Counted from the first letter of the stretch, positions 8,305-17,133 are shown. The stretch is 64,000 nt of DNA from Methanomicrobiaceae archaeon (GCA_029762625.1 JARVGI010000001.1:248001-312000); one strand, 5' to 3'. Notes: generated from the letters alone by a model not told the origin. Program-made: numbers and translations.

Positions 8305-9042
8305 ATGAAAAAGTTGACCATACTCCTTGTACTGCTCGTTGCGGGAGGGGTTTGTATCGCCGGATGCACCACCGAAGAAAATGGTGAAGTGCTGCCGACA
8401 GAAACACCGGAAGCAACAGAGACAGTACCAGAGGAAGTTACCACGCCTCCCACTGAGGAAGTAACGGAAGAGCCGACAGAAGAAGAAGTAACGGAAGAGC
8501 CGACAGAAGAAGAAGTAACGGGACCAACGGCAAATCTCGTGGAGACTGCTGCAGATGCCGGACAGTTTACCACCCTGGTTGCGGCTATCGAGGCCGCGGG
8601 ACTGACCGAAGAACTGAGCACCGGCGGGCCCTACACGATCTTTGCACCGACCGATGCTGCCTTTGCGGCGATTCCGGCCGAGACTCTGGATGCGCTGCTC
8701 GCTTCGCCGGATGAGGAGCTCACCGAGATTCTTACCTACCATGTCGTGGACGGCGAATACTACGCCGAAGATCTGACGAATGTCGCGTCGCTTGACACGC
8801 TTCAGGGGACCATGCTCACCATCAGCATCGATGGCGACACGGTGATGGTGGACGGCGCACAGGTTATCGATCAGGACATACAGGCGAGCAACGGCGTCAT
8901 CCATGTCATTGACGAGGTGCTGGTGCCGATCGGTGTCGAACTGCCGGCTGCGACCGACGGTGAGATGGAGGAAGCAACAGAGGAGATGACAGAAGAGGTC
9001 ACCGAGGAAATGACGGAAGAAGAAACCGAAACCCCGGAGTGA
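8305..9042 (+). CDS. Fasciclin (FAS1) domain lipoprotein with acidic repeat linker
   Basis: 245 residues. The signal peptide ends with a lipobox (VCIAGC), so the protein is probably lipid-anchored outside the membrane. Then comes a Thr/Glu/Pro-rich linker with 9-residue repeats (VTEEPTEEE), a single FAS1 domain (about residues 75-215, with YTIFAPTDAAFAAIP and NGVIHVIDEVLVP, the H1 and H2 motifs of FAS1), and an acidic tail. FAS1 domains mediate adhesion or surface interactions. Start chosen at the ATG after GTG 8302; GGGGGATT upstream may be the RBS. It has its own promoter and stands alone. Confidence 0.9.
   Translation: MKKLTILLVLLVAGGVCIAGCTTEENGEVLPTETPEATETVPEEVTTPPTEEVTEEPTEEEVTEEPTEEEVTGPTANLVETAADAGQFTTLVAAIEAAGLTEELSTGGPYTIFAPTDAAFAAIPAETLDALLASPDEELTEILTYHVVDGEYYAEDLTNVASLDTLQGTMLTISIDGDTVMVDGAQVIDQDIQASNGVIHVIDEVLVPIGVELPAATDGEMEEATEEMTEEVTEEMTEEETETPE
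8461..8523 (+). repeat. 27-bp coding tandem repeat in the FAS1 lipoprotein linker
   Basis: Two identical 27-base units (8461-8487, 8488-8514) and the start of a third encode the VTEEPTEEE repeats. Perfect identity at DNA level points to recent expansion; the linker length is probably variable between strains. Confidence 0.85.
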
Positions 9043-9059
9043 GATTCACCCGGGAGTAC

Positions 9060-9082
9060 CACACATTTTTATCCCTTTTCAA
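9060..9082 (+). terminator. T-rich putative terminator after the FAS1 gene
   Basis: ATTTTTATCCCTTTTC follows the stop codon by about 20 bases. Archaeal RNA polymerase can terminate at such T-runs. The remaining spacer up to 9335 shows no convincing gene on either strand. Confidence 0.4.
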
Positions 9083-9335
9083 CGCTGCGCATCTGCGCCT
9101 TTGCAGGAGAGCCGAGGATGTTCCTCTGGAATCCACCACAGCAGCGGCACCTCTGATCCCACCGATCCGGCAGGTCTCCGGGCAACAACCGCGGCAAATG
9201 CAACAGGAAGAATCGATGCGAGGGATGCGGGATCCACTCAATGGCATGGGCAGGGAGAGGAGTTCGCCGGACAATTGCCACGGCCCGGGAAATGAACAAT
9301 AACACTAAATTCGCAGGGGGCATTCATAATTATTT

Positions 9336-10355
9336 ATGCCTGACGGGCCGCAGGAATCTGCCGGGAGCATTGCCGCATCCCTGTTCCAGAATGAACTGGA
9401 GACCATCACTGCGGCGATCGAGTCGTACGGCAAGAAACCTCACCAAAATATCGCCATCATAGCGGATCCTTTTGCCGGTCAGCAATTAGTCATTGAAGAA
9501 ATAAAGCGGCGGTACCCGGACACGATCTCGTATCTTCCCTTCTTTTCCGTGGTGACAGGCAAAGACTTCATCCCCAACCTCTACACTGCAAAGGACGTGG
9601 TCGTCATGGAGCGCTGCCATTTCCTTGCACTGCGTAAAATTGGCGGGTTCGTGATGCTCGACGAATTTCTCGATTTCATCTCGTCATCGGAAAAACTCTT
9701 CATCACCACATGGAACAGCTACTCCTGGTCATACCTGAACGCTGTGCGGCAGATAGAGGGTTTTTTTCCGGAGATCATTCACCTGCCAAAAATGGACAGC
9801 AAAACCCTCAAAGATCTTATCCTCGTAAAATACGAAGGAGCAAAGATCGAATTCGTCGATGATCGCGTGATCGAGGAGAAAAAGGGGATCGAGGTGCTGG
9901 AGCGGAAGATCACCCTTCCCATTGTAAACAGAGTTGTGTCCATTCCATGGATAACCTACAGCCCAAGCGTATCAAAATTGGAGGGGATAGAGGTCAAGGA
10001 TGCGGTGTTCGACAGGATCAACAGCATCGCGGACGGCAACTACGGGGTGGCGCAGAGGGTCTGGGAACGGAGCCTCGATTACCCGGAAATGAAGATGAGC
10101 AATATTCCTGTCACGCCCTGCGCCGTCGATCTCACCATCAATGAGGCGTTCCTCCTCACCATCATCCTCTCCATGGAATCCATCCAGCTCGTGGACCTTG
10201 CCGAGATTGCGGGCCCCGAGATCAACATCGACCAGAACCTCTACCGGTTGATCCAGCACGGCCTCGTCGAGGAGGAGAAGGGGTACTTTCACATAAAGCC
10301 CGAAGCGCTCAAGTGCGTGGGCAATTACCTCACGCGCATACGGATGGTGTGGTGA
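9336..10355 (+). CDS. Unrecognised protein: degenerate ATPase-like fold with C-terminal winged helix
   Basis: 339 residues, no membrane helix. The N-terminus has IAIIADPFAGQQLV, which looks like a Walker A strand-loop that has lost its GKT; about 70 residues later FVMLDEFLDF resembles a Walker B strand, and LFITTWNSYSW a sensor-1 strand. The last 60 residues (LVDLAEIAGP, LYRLIQHGLVEEEKGYFHIK) look like a winged helix. This resembles an AAA/STAND-type ATPase that may no longer hydrolyse ATP. It is followed with no gap by an MscS gene (TGA then ATG at 10356), so the two are probably co-translated. AT-rich ATAATTATTT precedes the ATG. Function unknown. Confidence 0.75.
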   Translation: MPDGPQESAGSIAASLFQNELETITAAIESYGKKPHQNIAIIADPFAGQQLVIEEIKRRYPDTISYLPFFSVVTGKDFIPNLYTAKDVVVMERCHFLALRKIGGFVMLDEFLDFISSSEKLFITTWNSYSWSYLNAVRQIEGFFPEIIHLPKMDSKTLKDLILVKYEGAKIEFVDDRVIEEKKGIEVLERKITLPIVNRVVSIPWITYSPSVSKLEGIEVKDAVFDRINSIADGNYGVAQRVWERSLDYPEMKMSNIPVTPCAVDLTINEAFLLTIILSMESIQLVDLAEIAGPEINIDQNLYRLIQHGLVEEEKGYFHIKPEALKCVGNYLTRIRMVW

Positions 10356-11258
10356 ATGGCGAACGGCATCCAGCCCGACCTGACAAATCTGTCCATCAGG
10401 GAGATAGATGTTGGCACCATCCTCTACATTGGCGCCGTTCTTGTCATCGCCTACCTTGCGGCGCGGATGCTCAGCTGGGTGCTCATGCGGCTCTCCGAAC
10501 GCGCCGGGGTCTACCGCATCTCGGTCACCATGGCGATCCCGCTTCTCAAGATCGCCATCTACACCACCGCCCTCTACCTGTTTGTCACTGCCATTATCGA
10601 GCCCTCCCTCTCCCAGCTGACAGTATTCGCAGGATTCTTCGGCGCCGCCCTCGGGTTCGGGTTAAAAGATGTATTCGCCGATATCATCGGTGGGCTTGTG
10701 ATCACCTTCGAGCGGCCCTACCAGATAGGGGACAAGATCGCCATCAAAGAGCACTACGGGGAGGTGATCGATATCGGCCTTCGATCGACCCGCATCCGCA
10801 CCCCCTTCGATTCCGTCGTCACCATCCCCAATTTTATCATCTTCGACCAGTCAGTCTCGAGCGCAAATGCGGGAAAAACCGAAATGATGGTGGTGATCGA
10901 TCTCTTCATCGATCCCGAAAGCAACGCTGAATTAGCGATGGATATTCTTAAAGACGCCGTAGTCACTTCGAAATATGTTTATATCACTGAACACCGCCCC
11001 TATACCATTCTGCTCGACGACTTCCCCTTTTATAAACGGGTCAGGGCGAAAGCCTACGTCAATGATCTGCGGTACGAGTTCGAATTTTTGTCCGAAGTGA
11101 CCCGCCGGGCATGGATGGCTTATGCACGCGAGGGGATTCGCCCACCGCAGGTGCAGCGGATCCTCCCCGAGACGGCCGGACAGACAGCACGCATCAGTGA
11201 ATCACCGGCCCGAAAAGGTATTAATGAACGGCGTTCAGTGGAGAGTCAGGAGGAGTGA
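10356..11258 (+). CDS. MscS-family mechanosensitive ion channel
   Basis: 300 residues with three N-terminal membrane helices (about 25-45, 62-85, 90-110). The pore helix and following beta domain carry FAGFFGAALGFGLKDVFADIIGGLVITFERPYQIGD in essence, the MscS signature of a Gly/Ala-packed TM3 followed by the pressure-sensor beta domain; the C-terminal alpha/beta domain follows (KRVRAKAYV). MscS channels open on membrane tension and release solutes in osmotic downshock. The gene begins directly at the stop codon of the ATPase-like gene and is followed closely by a glutaredoxin, so it is within one operon. Confidence 0.92.
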   Translation: MANGIQPDLTNLSIREIDVGTILYIGAVLVIAYLAARMLSWVLMRLSERAGVYRISVTMAIPLLKIAIYTTALYLFVTAIIEPSLSQLTVFAGFFGAALGFGLKDVFADIIGGLVITFERPYQIGDKIAIKEHYGEVIDIGLRSTRIRTPFDSVVTIPNFIIFDQSVSSANAGKTEMMVVIDLFIDPESNAELAMDILKDAVVTSKYVYITEHRPYTILLDDFPFYKRVRAKAYVNDLRYEFEFLSEVTRRAWMAYAREGIRPPQVQRILPETAGQTARISESPARKGINERRSVESQEE

Positions 11259-11265
11259 GCAAATC

Positions 11266-11544
11266 ATGACGGTCGAACATGTGGACGGCGAAGACCGCGG
11301 CGATATTCTGCTCTATGCACTGAGCACATGCCAGTGGTGCAGGAAGACAAAAGAACTCCTGATGGAGCTGGGAGTGGCGTTTGATTACATCTATGTCGAC
11401 CTCATCGAGGGCAGGGAGCTGGATACCACACTCGATGAGGTCAAAAAATATAATCCCCGCTGTTCCTTTCCCACGCTCATCATCGATGAACGCTGCATCG
11501 CGGGCTTCCAGGAAGAGGCCATCAGGGAGGCGTTGAGCGGATGA
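11266..11544 (+). CDS. Glutaredoxin/NrdH-like redoxin
   Basis: 92 residues with a redox-active CQWC at 22-25 ([15 protein letters not shown]) and the cis-Pro region FPTLIIDER, giving a glutaredoxin/NrdH fold. AGGAGGAG lies about 10 bases upstream of the ATG at 11266. The stop overlaps the FDR start (ATGA), so the two are translationally coupled. In methanogens such redoxins take electrons from ferredoxin:disulfide reductase and pass them to targets such as ribonucleotide reductase; the coupling here supports this partnership. Confidence 0.88.
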   Translation: MTVEHVDGEDRGDILLYALSTCQWCRKTKELLMELGVAFDYIYVDLIEGRELDTTLDEVKKYNPRCSFPTLIIDERCIAGFQEEAIREALSG

Positions 11545-12047
11545 AACCGGAGGATATCCCCGAAGAAGATGTCGAGCGGCGCTACCAGCAGCTCAAGCGT
11601 GAGGCCGAACGGGGCGGCTATCATCTCAACCCCGACGTAGAATTCACCAAATCGCTGGTCAGGGGGTTGATCGTCAATGAACGGCGCTATGGGTATATGG
11701 GATGCCCCTGCCGACTCAATTCAGGGAACAAAGAGGAGGATCTCGACATCATCTGCCCCTGCGACTACCGCGATCCCGATCTTGTCGACTATGACGCCTG
11801 CTACTGCGCCCTCTACGTGACAAAACCCGTCCTTTCGGGGGAAAAAGAACTGCGGCCCATTCCCGAGCGCCGCCCGCCGCCCGAAGAGCGCGCGCAGCTG
11901 CAACGCCCCGGCCCGGCCCGGCTATCCCTTCCCCTGCCGGTGCTGCGGTGCCGTGTCTGCGGCTACCTCTGCGCACGCACCGATCCTCCGGAGATCTGCC
12001 CTGTCTGCAGGGCGAAAAAGGAGAGGTTCGAACGCTTCATCGAGTAA
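11541..12047 (+). CDS. Ferredoxin:disulfide reductase, FTR catalytic domain fused to a rubredoxin-like domain
   Basis: 168 residues. Residues 1-95 are the catalytic subunit of ferredoxin-thioredoxin reductase with C55-P-C57, C72-P-C74 and C87-Y-C89, which bind a [4Fe-4S] cluster and supply the active-site disulfide. A Pro-rich linker (about 105-132) leads to a rubredoxin-like zinc/iron knuckle with C137, C140, C153 and C156. This fusion is known from methanogen ferredoxin:disulfide reductases, which use ferredoxin to reduce thioredoxin-type proteins. It overlaps the glutaredoxin gene by four bases. The extra C144 (GYLC) is unusual for a rubredoxin knuckle. Confidence 0.9.
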   Translation: MKPEDIPEEDVERRYQQLKREAERGGYHLNPDVEFTKSLVRGLIVNERRYGYMGCPCRLNSGNKEEDLDIICPCDYRDPDLVDYDACYCALYVTKPVLSGEKELRPIPERRPPPEERAQLQRPGPARLSLPLPVLRCRVCGYLCARTDPPEICPVCRAKKERFERFIE

Positions 12048-12066
12048 AATAGGGAAGCATTCACCC

Positions 12067-12077
12067 TTTTTCTCTCC
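12067..12077 (+). terminator. T-run after the FDR operon
   Basis: CTTTTTCTCTC lies about 20 bases after the FDR stop codon, a plausible archaeal termination signal for the four-gene operon. Weak by itself. Confidence 0.3.
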
Positions 12078-12189
12078 CATTGCGCCCCTTTTGCTGCATA
12101 CGTGTGCGTGGCCGACCTGCACGGATAGGAAGCGCTATCTGGAGGGACGCACTCTGGAACACTAAGGACATCTACCCGCGGAGGCGACT

Positions 12190-13158
12190 ATGACAAAAAA
12201 GCAGCATCCACTACCCTATCTTCTCTTTTTCCTGATTGCCATACCTGCGGCATCGGGGTTATGGTTCGGACACTCGGGAGGGAATTTGCCCCTGCTGGGC
12301 GCGGGCATCGTGCTCCTGCTCATCGCCCTGACGGCCGCGTCTTCCACGAAGGTCGCCGACCAGTGGGAGAAGGCAGTGGTGCTCAGGGTGGGCAGGTTCC
12401 GCGCGCTGGCGGGGCCGGGCTTCTTTACCATCATCCCTCTCGTGGACACCATCGCCTACTGGATCGATCTCCGTATCATTACCACCTCGTTCACCGCGGA
12501 AAAGACCCTGACCAAGGATACCGTGCCGGTCGACGTGGAGGCAGTGCTCTTCTGGAAGGTAACCGATCCCAAGAAAGCTGCGCTGGAGGTCGAAAACTAC
12601 CGGTCCGCGATCAGCTGGGCGGCCCAGACGGCGCTGCGCGAGGTGATAGGCAAGTCGAACCTCGCCGACATGCTGGAAGGGCGGGAGAAGCTCGATGCGG
12701 AGCTCCAGAAGATCATCGACCAGCGGACCGAGCAGTGGGGCATCCATATCAGCTCCGTGGAGATCCGCGACATCCTCATCCCCACCGAACTGCAGGATGC
12801 CATGTCCATGCAGGCGCAGGCGGAACGCGAGCGGCAGGCGAGGGTGATTTTGGGTGAGTCGGAAAAGCAGGTGGCCGCACAGTTCGAGGAGGCCGCGCGG
12901 ACCTACGAGCACAACCCCACCGCACTGCACCTGCGGGCGATGAACATGCTCTACGAATGCCTCCGGGAGAACGCCACGCTGGTGCTGGTGCCCTCGTCGG
13001 TGCTCGACACCATGTCACTCGGGGATATTTCCGGGGTCACCGCGCTGTCCAAAGGGCTCGCCGACCAGATGAGGAGGGCGCGTGAAGAGGCGCCTGCACA
13101 CAGGTACAGGACCGAACGGAGCGACGACACCGGAGGAGAGAAAAAGCCCCCTGCATGA
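12190..13158 (+). CDS. SPFH/band 7 protein (stomatin/slipin family)
   Basis: 322 residues with two N-terminal hydrophobic segments (about 8-25 and 32-50), then the slipin band-7 domain: QWEKAVVLRVGRF, GPGFFTIIPLVDT, the LTKDTVPVDVEAVLFWKV strand set and the coiled-coil EMLQAQAERERQAR-like region. Slipins form oligomeric membrane microdomains. They are often paired with an NfeD protease-like protein; none is adjacent. GCGGAGG lies about seven bases before the ATG. Standing alone between the FDR operon and a small membrane protein. Confidence 0.9.
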   Translation: MTKKQHPLPYLLFFLIAIPAASGLWFGHSGGNLPLLGAGIVLLLIALTAASSTKVADQWEKAVVLRVGRFRALAGPGFFTIIPLVDTIAYWIDLRIITTSFTAEKTLTKDTVPVDVEAVLFWKVTDPKKAALEVENYRSAISWAAQTALREVIGKSNLADMLEGREKLDAELQKIIDQRTEQWGIHISSVEIRDILIPTELQDAMSMQAQAERERQARVILGESEKQVAAQFEEAARTYEHNPTALHLRAMNMLYECLRENATLVLVPSSVLDTMSLGDISGVTALSKGLADQMRRAREEAPAHRYRTERSDDTGGEKKPPA

Positions 13159-13396
13159 GGGCCAGATGATGAACTTTTCTCTTCCGGCGTGACGATGAGA
13201 GGAAAGCCGCTGCAGCGATGGTTCCGTCGTGGAGGGAGAGGAACGTGGCCGTACAGCGCAGGGCGATGGCGCTCGTGCCGATACCTTCCGGGCTGCTGAG
13301 GCGAGAACGGTGCTGTATCGGTGCATACCTCCGGCAGCACCTGACGGCGGTGCCCGCATGGGGGAAGGATATACACCGATACGAAGCGTTAATCCG

Positions 13397-13603
13397 ATGC
13401 AGCCCCAACCACATACCATGAGAAACCAGGTGAAATGGGGAATTGGCCTCATTGCCGCCGGATGCATCCTCTCCATCGCCGGCATCGGCATACCGTTTCT
13501 CGTTATTTATGCCGTCCCCCTCATCCTCATCGGCGCAGCATTGATTGTATTCCGGGCGCGTGAGGATTCAATCGAAGAGGTATACGCGGTGAACGAGCAA
13601 TGA
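13397..13603 (+). CDS. Small two-helix membrane protein
   Basis: 68 residues (61 if the second ATG at 13418 is used), nearly all hydrophobic: WGIGLIAAGCILSIAGIGIP and LVIYAVPLILIGAALIVF form two helices, followed by an acidic tail (REDSIEEVYAVNEQ). A TATA-like GGATATACAC at 13368-13377 is about 25 bases before ATG 13397, fitting a leaderless message. The stop overlaps the start of the YbjQ-type gene (ATGA). No known function. Confidence 0.7.
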   Translation: MQPQPHTMRNQVKWGIGLIAAGCILSIAGIGIPFLVIYAVPLILIGAALIVFRAREDSIEEVYAVNEQ

Positions 13604-13917
13604 TCATCACTACCACAGAATCTTTGAACGGCGCGAGGATGCAGGTCCTCGGCGTTGTGTTCGGCAACACGGTGCGCGCGAAGCACCTCGGAAAGGACGT
13701 CATGTCGGGGTTGAAAAGCCTGGTCGGCGGGGAACTCCAGGAGTACACGGAGATGCTCTCCGATGCCCGCATCGAGGCGACCAACCGCATGATCAACGAA
13801 GCACAGAGGATGGGGGCCGATGCAGTGGTCAATGTCAGGTTCACCACCTCACAGACATCCGCCGCCGCTGCAGAGCTGCTCGCCTACGGGACGGCCGTGA
13901 AACTCCTCAAAGAATAA
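13600..13917 (+). CDS. YbjQ/UPF0145 family protein
   Basis: 105 residues covering a complete YbjQ_1 domain: MIITTTESLNG, VVFGNTVRAKHLGKD, LKSLVGGELQEYTEM, ARIEATNRMINEAQRMGADAVV-type helix and a closing strand. The family forms pentameric rings and has been annotated as heavy-metal binding without firm evidence. It overlaps the upstream small membrane gene by four bases, so the two proteins may work together at the membrane. The 3' end overlaps the convergent lipoprotein gene by 11 bases. Confidence 0.88.
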   Translation: MIITTTESLNGARMQVLGVVFGNTVRAKHLGKDVMSGLKSLVGGELQEYTEMLSDARIEATNRMINEAQRMGADAVVNVRFTTSQTSAAAAELLAYGTAVKLLKE

Positions 13918-14254
13918 CCGGGGCGGGGATGCGGGACGACTCCTCTCCCACTATCGCCTCGATTTCGATAATTTCAATCGGGGTGCCCCACTGCTGGATG
14001 GTGACCACGTCACCCCGCAGTTGTGCCACGAACCGCACCCGCAGTCCCTGAACCTTATACTCGTCAGCGAGGTTGATCGGGTAGTACTTGTGGCCGTCAT
14101 CGCTGACAATACCGAAGAATCCCCCCTCCAGAGGGACGATACGCACCGTTCCCTTCCCGGAAAACACGGCGTCTTCACCGCGCTGCTGACCGCCGAGGCA
14201 CCCTGACGAGAGGATGCACCCGATGAGCAGTAACAGCACCATCCTTTGCTTCAT
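13907..14254 (-). CDS. Small lipoprotein of unknown function
   Basis: 115 residues. The N-terminus MKQRMVLLLLIGCILSSGC is a lipoprotein signal with the lipobox LSSGC. The mature part is a small beta-rich domain (GKGTVRIVPLEGGFFGIVSDDG, VRFVAQLRGDVVTIQQWG) that resembles an OB-fold, with an ending EIEAI. The frame is open up to 14389, but that part lacks signal-peptide character. Convergent with, and overlapping, the YbjQ-type gene. Family not recognised. Confidence 0.75.
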   Translation of the reverse strand: MKQRMVLLLLIGCILSSGCLGGQQRGEDAVFSGKGTVRIVPLEGGFFGIVSDDGHKYYPINLADEYKVQGLRVRFVAQLRGDVVTIQQWGTPIEIIEIEAIVGEESSRIPAPVIL

Positions 14255-14388
14255 GCTCTTCAGCCTGAATTCTTTCCTCCGCGAATCATAATCCTTGTGC
14301 ATGGTGCCCGGATGGCTCCGGGTGACGCGAGGGATGCGCTTTGCCCGGCGAGTGCTTCCGGAGCTGCCTTCCGGGCGTCCGGGCTGCA

Positions 14389-14400
14389 TTTATATACTTT
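14389..14400 (+). promoter_or_regulatory. TATA box of the rubredoxin-ThDP enzyme gene
   Basis: TTTATATACTTT, a very good archaeal TATA element, lies 60 bases before the ATG at 14449. Expected transcription start is about 14420, leaving a short leader with the GGGGGTGA Shine-Dalgarno (14434-14441). Confidence 0.7.
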
Positions 14401-14448
14401 GCCCGGTGTTCACTTGCGTATATACCCGGGTTCCGGGGGTGAGTGGTG

Positions 14449-16413
14449 ATGGCAAAATGGAAGTGCAGCGTCTGTGGCTACGTGTACGATGAGGAGCAGG
14501 GGGAGCCCGCGACCGGCACGCCGCCGGGTACCGCCTTCGAGGACCTGCCGGGCGACTGGCGCTGTCCGGTATGCAATGCAGAGAAATCGGCGTTTTCCCG
14601 CACCGGCGACGAGGAGAAGGGCGGCGCCGCCCTGTTCATGAAGTGGCGGTGCAGCGTCTGCGGCTACGAATACGACGAGAAGGCGGGGGAACCTGCGACC
14701 GGTACGCCGCCGGGGACACGGTTCGCGGAACTCCCCCGGACATGGCGCTGCCCGGTCTGCGGCGCAAAAAAAAGCGCGTTTTCCATGGTGAAAAAGGAAG
14801 AACTCGTGCATGCCAGAGCGGATACGACCGTCTCCGACGTGCTCATCGCCGAGATGGAGGCGCGGGGCATCACGCTGGTGTTCGGGATCCCGGGGACCTC
14901 CTCGCTCGGGCTCGTGGACGCGCTCAGGAAAAACCCGAACATGCGGTATATCGTGGTGCGGCACGAGGAGAACGCCGCCATGGCCGCGTCTGCCTACAAT
15001 AAACTCACCGGGAAGATCGCCGCCTGCCTGACCATCGCGGGGCCAGGAGCGACCAACCTCGCAACCGGGCTCTACGACGCAAAAGAGGATCATGCCCCGG
15101 TCCTCTCCCTCAACGGGCAGGTTACAATCCAGTACACGGGGCCGGGAGGCATCCAGGAGATCGATCAGGACGCCTTCTTCCGCCCGATCACCGTGTTCAA
15201 CAACACCATCTATGACAAAAAGACCGCAGTCCTGCTCCTTACAAAGGCCATCAAATACGCCACCATCCACCGGGGGGTCGCCCAGCTCTCCGTTCCCAAC
15301 GATATCCAGAAAGAGCCGCTGGACGCCCCCATATCAAGAAGGGAAAGTTGCATCTCCGGATTCGGGATCGTGCAGGACGACGGCGACATCGAGAGGGCGG
15401 CGGAGGCCATCAACCGTGCAAAGCGCCCCGTCGTCATTGCCGGATGGGGCGCCTTCGATCTCCCCGGGGAGGTGGTCGTCCTCGCCCGCACCATTCAGGC
15501 GCCCATCGTCACCACCTTCCGTGCCAAGGGGATGCTCCCCGACGACCATGCATGGAACGCGGGCATTCTCGGGTCGCTGGGCCCACCGCATGCTCGGAAA
15601 CTCGTCGACGAGGCGGATCTCCTCATTACGCTTGGCGTCGGGTTCTCGAAATTCACCAACGTGCCCCTTGATACCATGATGGTGCAGGTGGACACGGACC
15701 CGATCAAGCTGGGCAAAAATCCGGAGGGCATATCGCTCTGGAGCAATGCCAGGCTCCTGATCCCCAGACTGGTCCCGAAGCTGCGGGCGCGGCATGACAG
15801 CGGCATCCTCGCCGAAATCGGAAACATGAAGCGGGAGTGGCAGGAGCACATCGACGGTGAGGCTGACCCCGATGCCGTGCCCCTCCGCCCGCCCTACATC
15901 ATGAAGGTGCTCTCGGAGACCGTTCCCGAGGATGCCGTAATTTCAGTCGACGTGGGGGAGATCCAGTGGTGGTTCGGCAGGAATTTCCGCATGAAACGGC
16001 AGCGGTTTGCCATGTCCGGCTATCTCGGCACCATGGGGTTCGGGCTTCCCGGGGCAATCGCCGCGAAACTGGCCTATCCGGAGAAGACCGTGGTGTGCAT
16101 CACCGGCGACGGCGGATTTTCGATGGCCATGGCGGAATTCGTCACCACGGTCAAGTACGATCTCCCCATGGTCGTTGTGGTCTTCAACAATCACCAGCTG
16201 GCCATGATCCAGGTCGAGCAGATGATGGAGCAGTACCCGAACTTCGGCACGGATCTGCTCAACCCGGATTTTGCCGCATATGCAGAGGCGTGCGGCGGCA
16301 CCGGCATCAGGGTTGCGGAGCCGTCGGCACTCAGGGGCGCCGTCGAGCACGCCATCAACCTCAACCGGCCGGTCATTATCGACGTGGACACCGATCCCCG
16401 GCGGTTCTTCTGA
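14449..16413 (+). CDS. Double rubredoxin fused to a thiamine-diphosphate-dependent enzyme (acetolactate synthase/pyruvate oxidase-like)
   Basis: 654 residues. Two complete rubredoxins come first: C6/C9/C39/C42 and C68/C71/C101/C104, each with CPVC and [14 protein letters not shown]. From about residue 125 a full ThDP enzyme follows: Pyr domain with the catalytic Glu (RHEE, E173) and [14 protein letters not shown], the central domain (about 310-460) with PVVIAGWGA, and the PP domain with GDGG at 553 and NN at 580-581 (the Mg-ThDP motif). These enzymes decarboxylate 2-oxo acids such as pyruvate. The fused rubredoxins suggest that electrons from the hydroxyethyl intermediate leave through iron instead of FAD or oxygen, but substrate and acceptor are unknown. 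Starts at ATG 14449 on the basis of the Shine-Dalgarno. Confidence 0.85.
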   Translation: MAKWKCSVCGYVYDEEQGEPATGTPPGTAFEDLPGDWRCPVCNAEKSAFSRTGDEEKGGAALFMKWRCSVCGYEYDEKAGEPATGTPPGTRFAELPRTWRCPVCGAKKSAFSMVKKEELVHARADTTVSDVLIAEMEARGITLVFGIPGTSSLGLVDALRKNPNMRYIVVRHEENAAMAASAYNKLTGKIAACLTIAGPGATNLATGLYDAKEDHAPVLSLNGQVTIQYTGPGGIQEIDQDAFFRPITVFNNTIYDKKTAVLLLTKAIKYATIHRGVAQLSVPNDIQKEPLDAPISRRESCISGFGIVQDDGDIERAAEAINRAKRPVVIAGWGAFDLPGEVVVLARTIQAPIVTTFRAKGMLPDDHAWNAGILGSLGPPHARKLVDEADLLITLGVGFSKFTNVPLDTMMVQVDTDPIKLGKNPEGISLWSNARLLIPRLVPKLRARHDSGILAEIGNMKREWQEHIDGEADPDAVPLRPPYIMKVLSETVPEDAVISVDVGEIQWWFGRNFRMKRQRFAMSGYLGTMGFGLPGAIAAKLAYPEKTVVCITGDGGFSMAMAEFVTTVKYDLPMVVVVFNNHQLAMIQVEQMMEQYPNFGTDLLNPDFAAYAEACGGTGIRVAEPSALRGAVEHAINLNRPVIIDVDTDPRRFF

Positions 16414-16443
16414 ACCCCATGTTCCTTCGGCCCTGGGGGCGCC

Positions 16444-17133
16444 TCACAGCCCCCAGCGGCACTCCATATCCTCAACGATGCCTGCGCCTGAGACCTGCGC
16501 CACTTCCTCCACCCAGATGATCTCGCAGGCACCCTCCAGCTCGTCCTCTCTCGTCCTGCTGGTATTCCACGTATACGTCGACCCACGGGAATCCACCCCG
16601 CGGACGTCGACCAGATATCCCCGTATCTCGACAACATCGCCGATCCCGACAGCCTCTGCCGCAGCCTGCACCGATTCATTGGCAAAGATGCAGTGGTTGT
16701 TGCTGCTGTGGCCGTTGATATACGAGTAATTGAGTGCCGGGCAACCGGCAGGAAAATGGCAGTGGTAATTGAGGTGGCGGGGCTCTTTGTAATAGCTGAC
16801 GTAATCCTCGTAGGGCGCCTCGATGAGCTTTCCCCATGCAAAACTCAGGTCAACCGGCGAGAGCGTGTCCGGTGTAGACCCCGAATAATTGTCTCTCGCC
16901 ACCAGTTTTCCGCGCAGGGTGTAGCGTGCGACGGCGGTCATCGTGAAATGCCAGTCACCGATGCCGCGGCTGAAGGCGTCCGGCGACGTGAGATTTTCCT
17001 GTAGAGGCCCTATCACGGGAGCCTCGGTGCGCAGCTCTCCTTCGGCGGCGACACCTCCGGGCATCAAACCGGCGCCGCTGAGAATGGCACTGGCGAACAT
17101 GGCGCCCATGATGAGCAGGGATGGGATGTTCAT
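16444..17133 (-). CDS. Secreted conserved protein of a bacterial-type periplasmic family
   Basis: 229 residues starting at ATG 17131-17133, which is preceded by GGTGGAGGAG. A signal peptide (about residues 1-29) is followed by WHFTMTAVARYTLRG, LSPVDLSFAWGKL, a His/Cys-rich insertion (HLNYHCHFPAGC, INGHSSNNHCIF), GDVVEIRGYLVDV and RTREDELEGACEIIWVEEV. The SPVDL..WG, NxH, GxLV and GACE(I/L)IWVE signatures recall an unnamed family of exported proteins known from Proteobacteria. The order of motifs suggests an OB-like barrel. Function unknown. Convergent with the rubredoxin-ThDP gene (30 bases). Confidence 0.75.
   Translation of the reverse strand: MNIPSLLIMGAMFASAILSGAGLMPGGVAAEGELRTEAPVIGPLQENLTSPDAFSRGIGDWHFTMTAVARYTLRGKLVARDNYSGSTPDTLSPVDLSFAWGKLIEAPYEDYVSYYKEPRHLNYHCHFPAGCPALNYSYINGHSSNNHCIFANESVQAAAEAVGIGDVVEIRGYLVDVRGVDSRGSTYTWNTSRTREDELEGACEIIWVEEVAQVSGAGIVEDMECRWGL

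Noticed and set aside
8461-8523. 27-base repeats as a CRISPR array
   Set aside because: The units are adjacent, in frame and encode a repeated acidic linker; no spacers.
9039-9302. Short plus-strand frame after the FAS1 gene
   Set aside because: No promoter or ribosome binding site, composition of random GC-rich DNA, overlaps the stop of the FAS1 gene.
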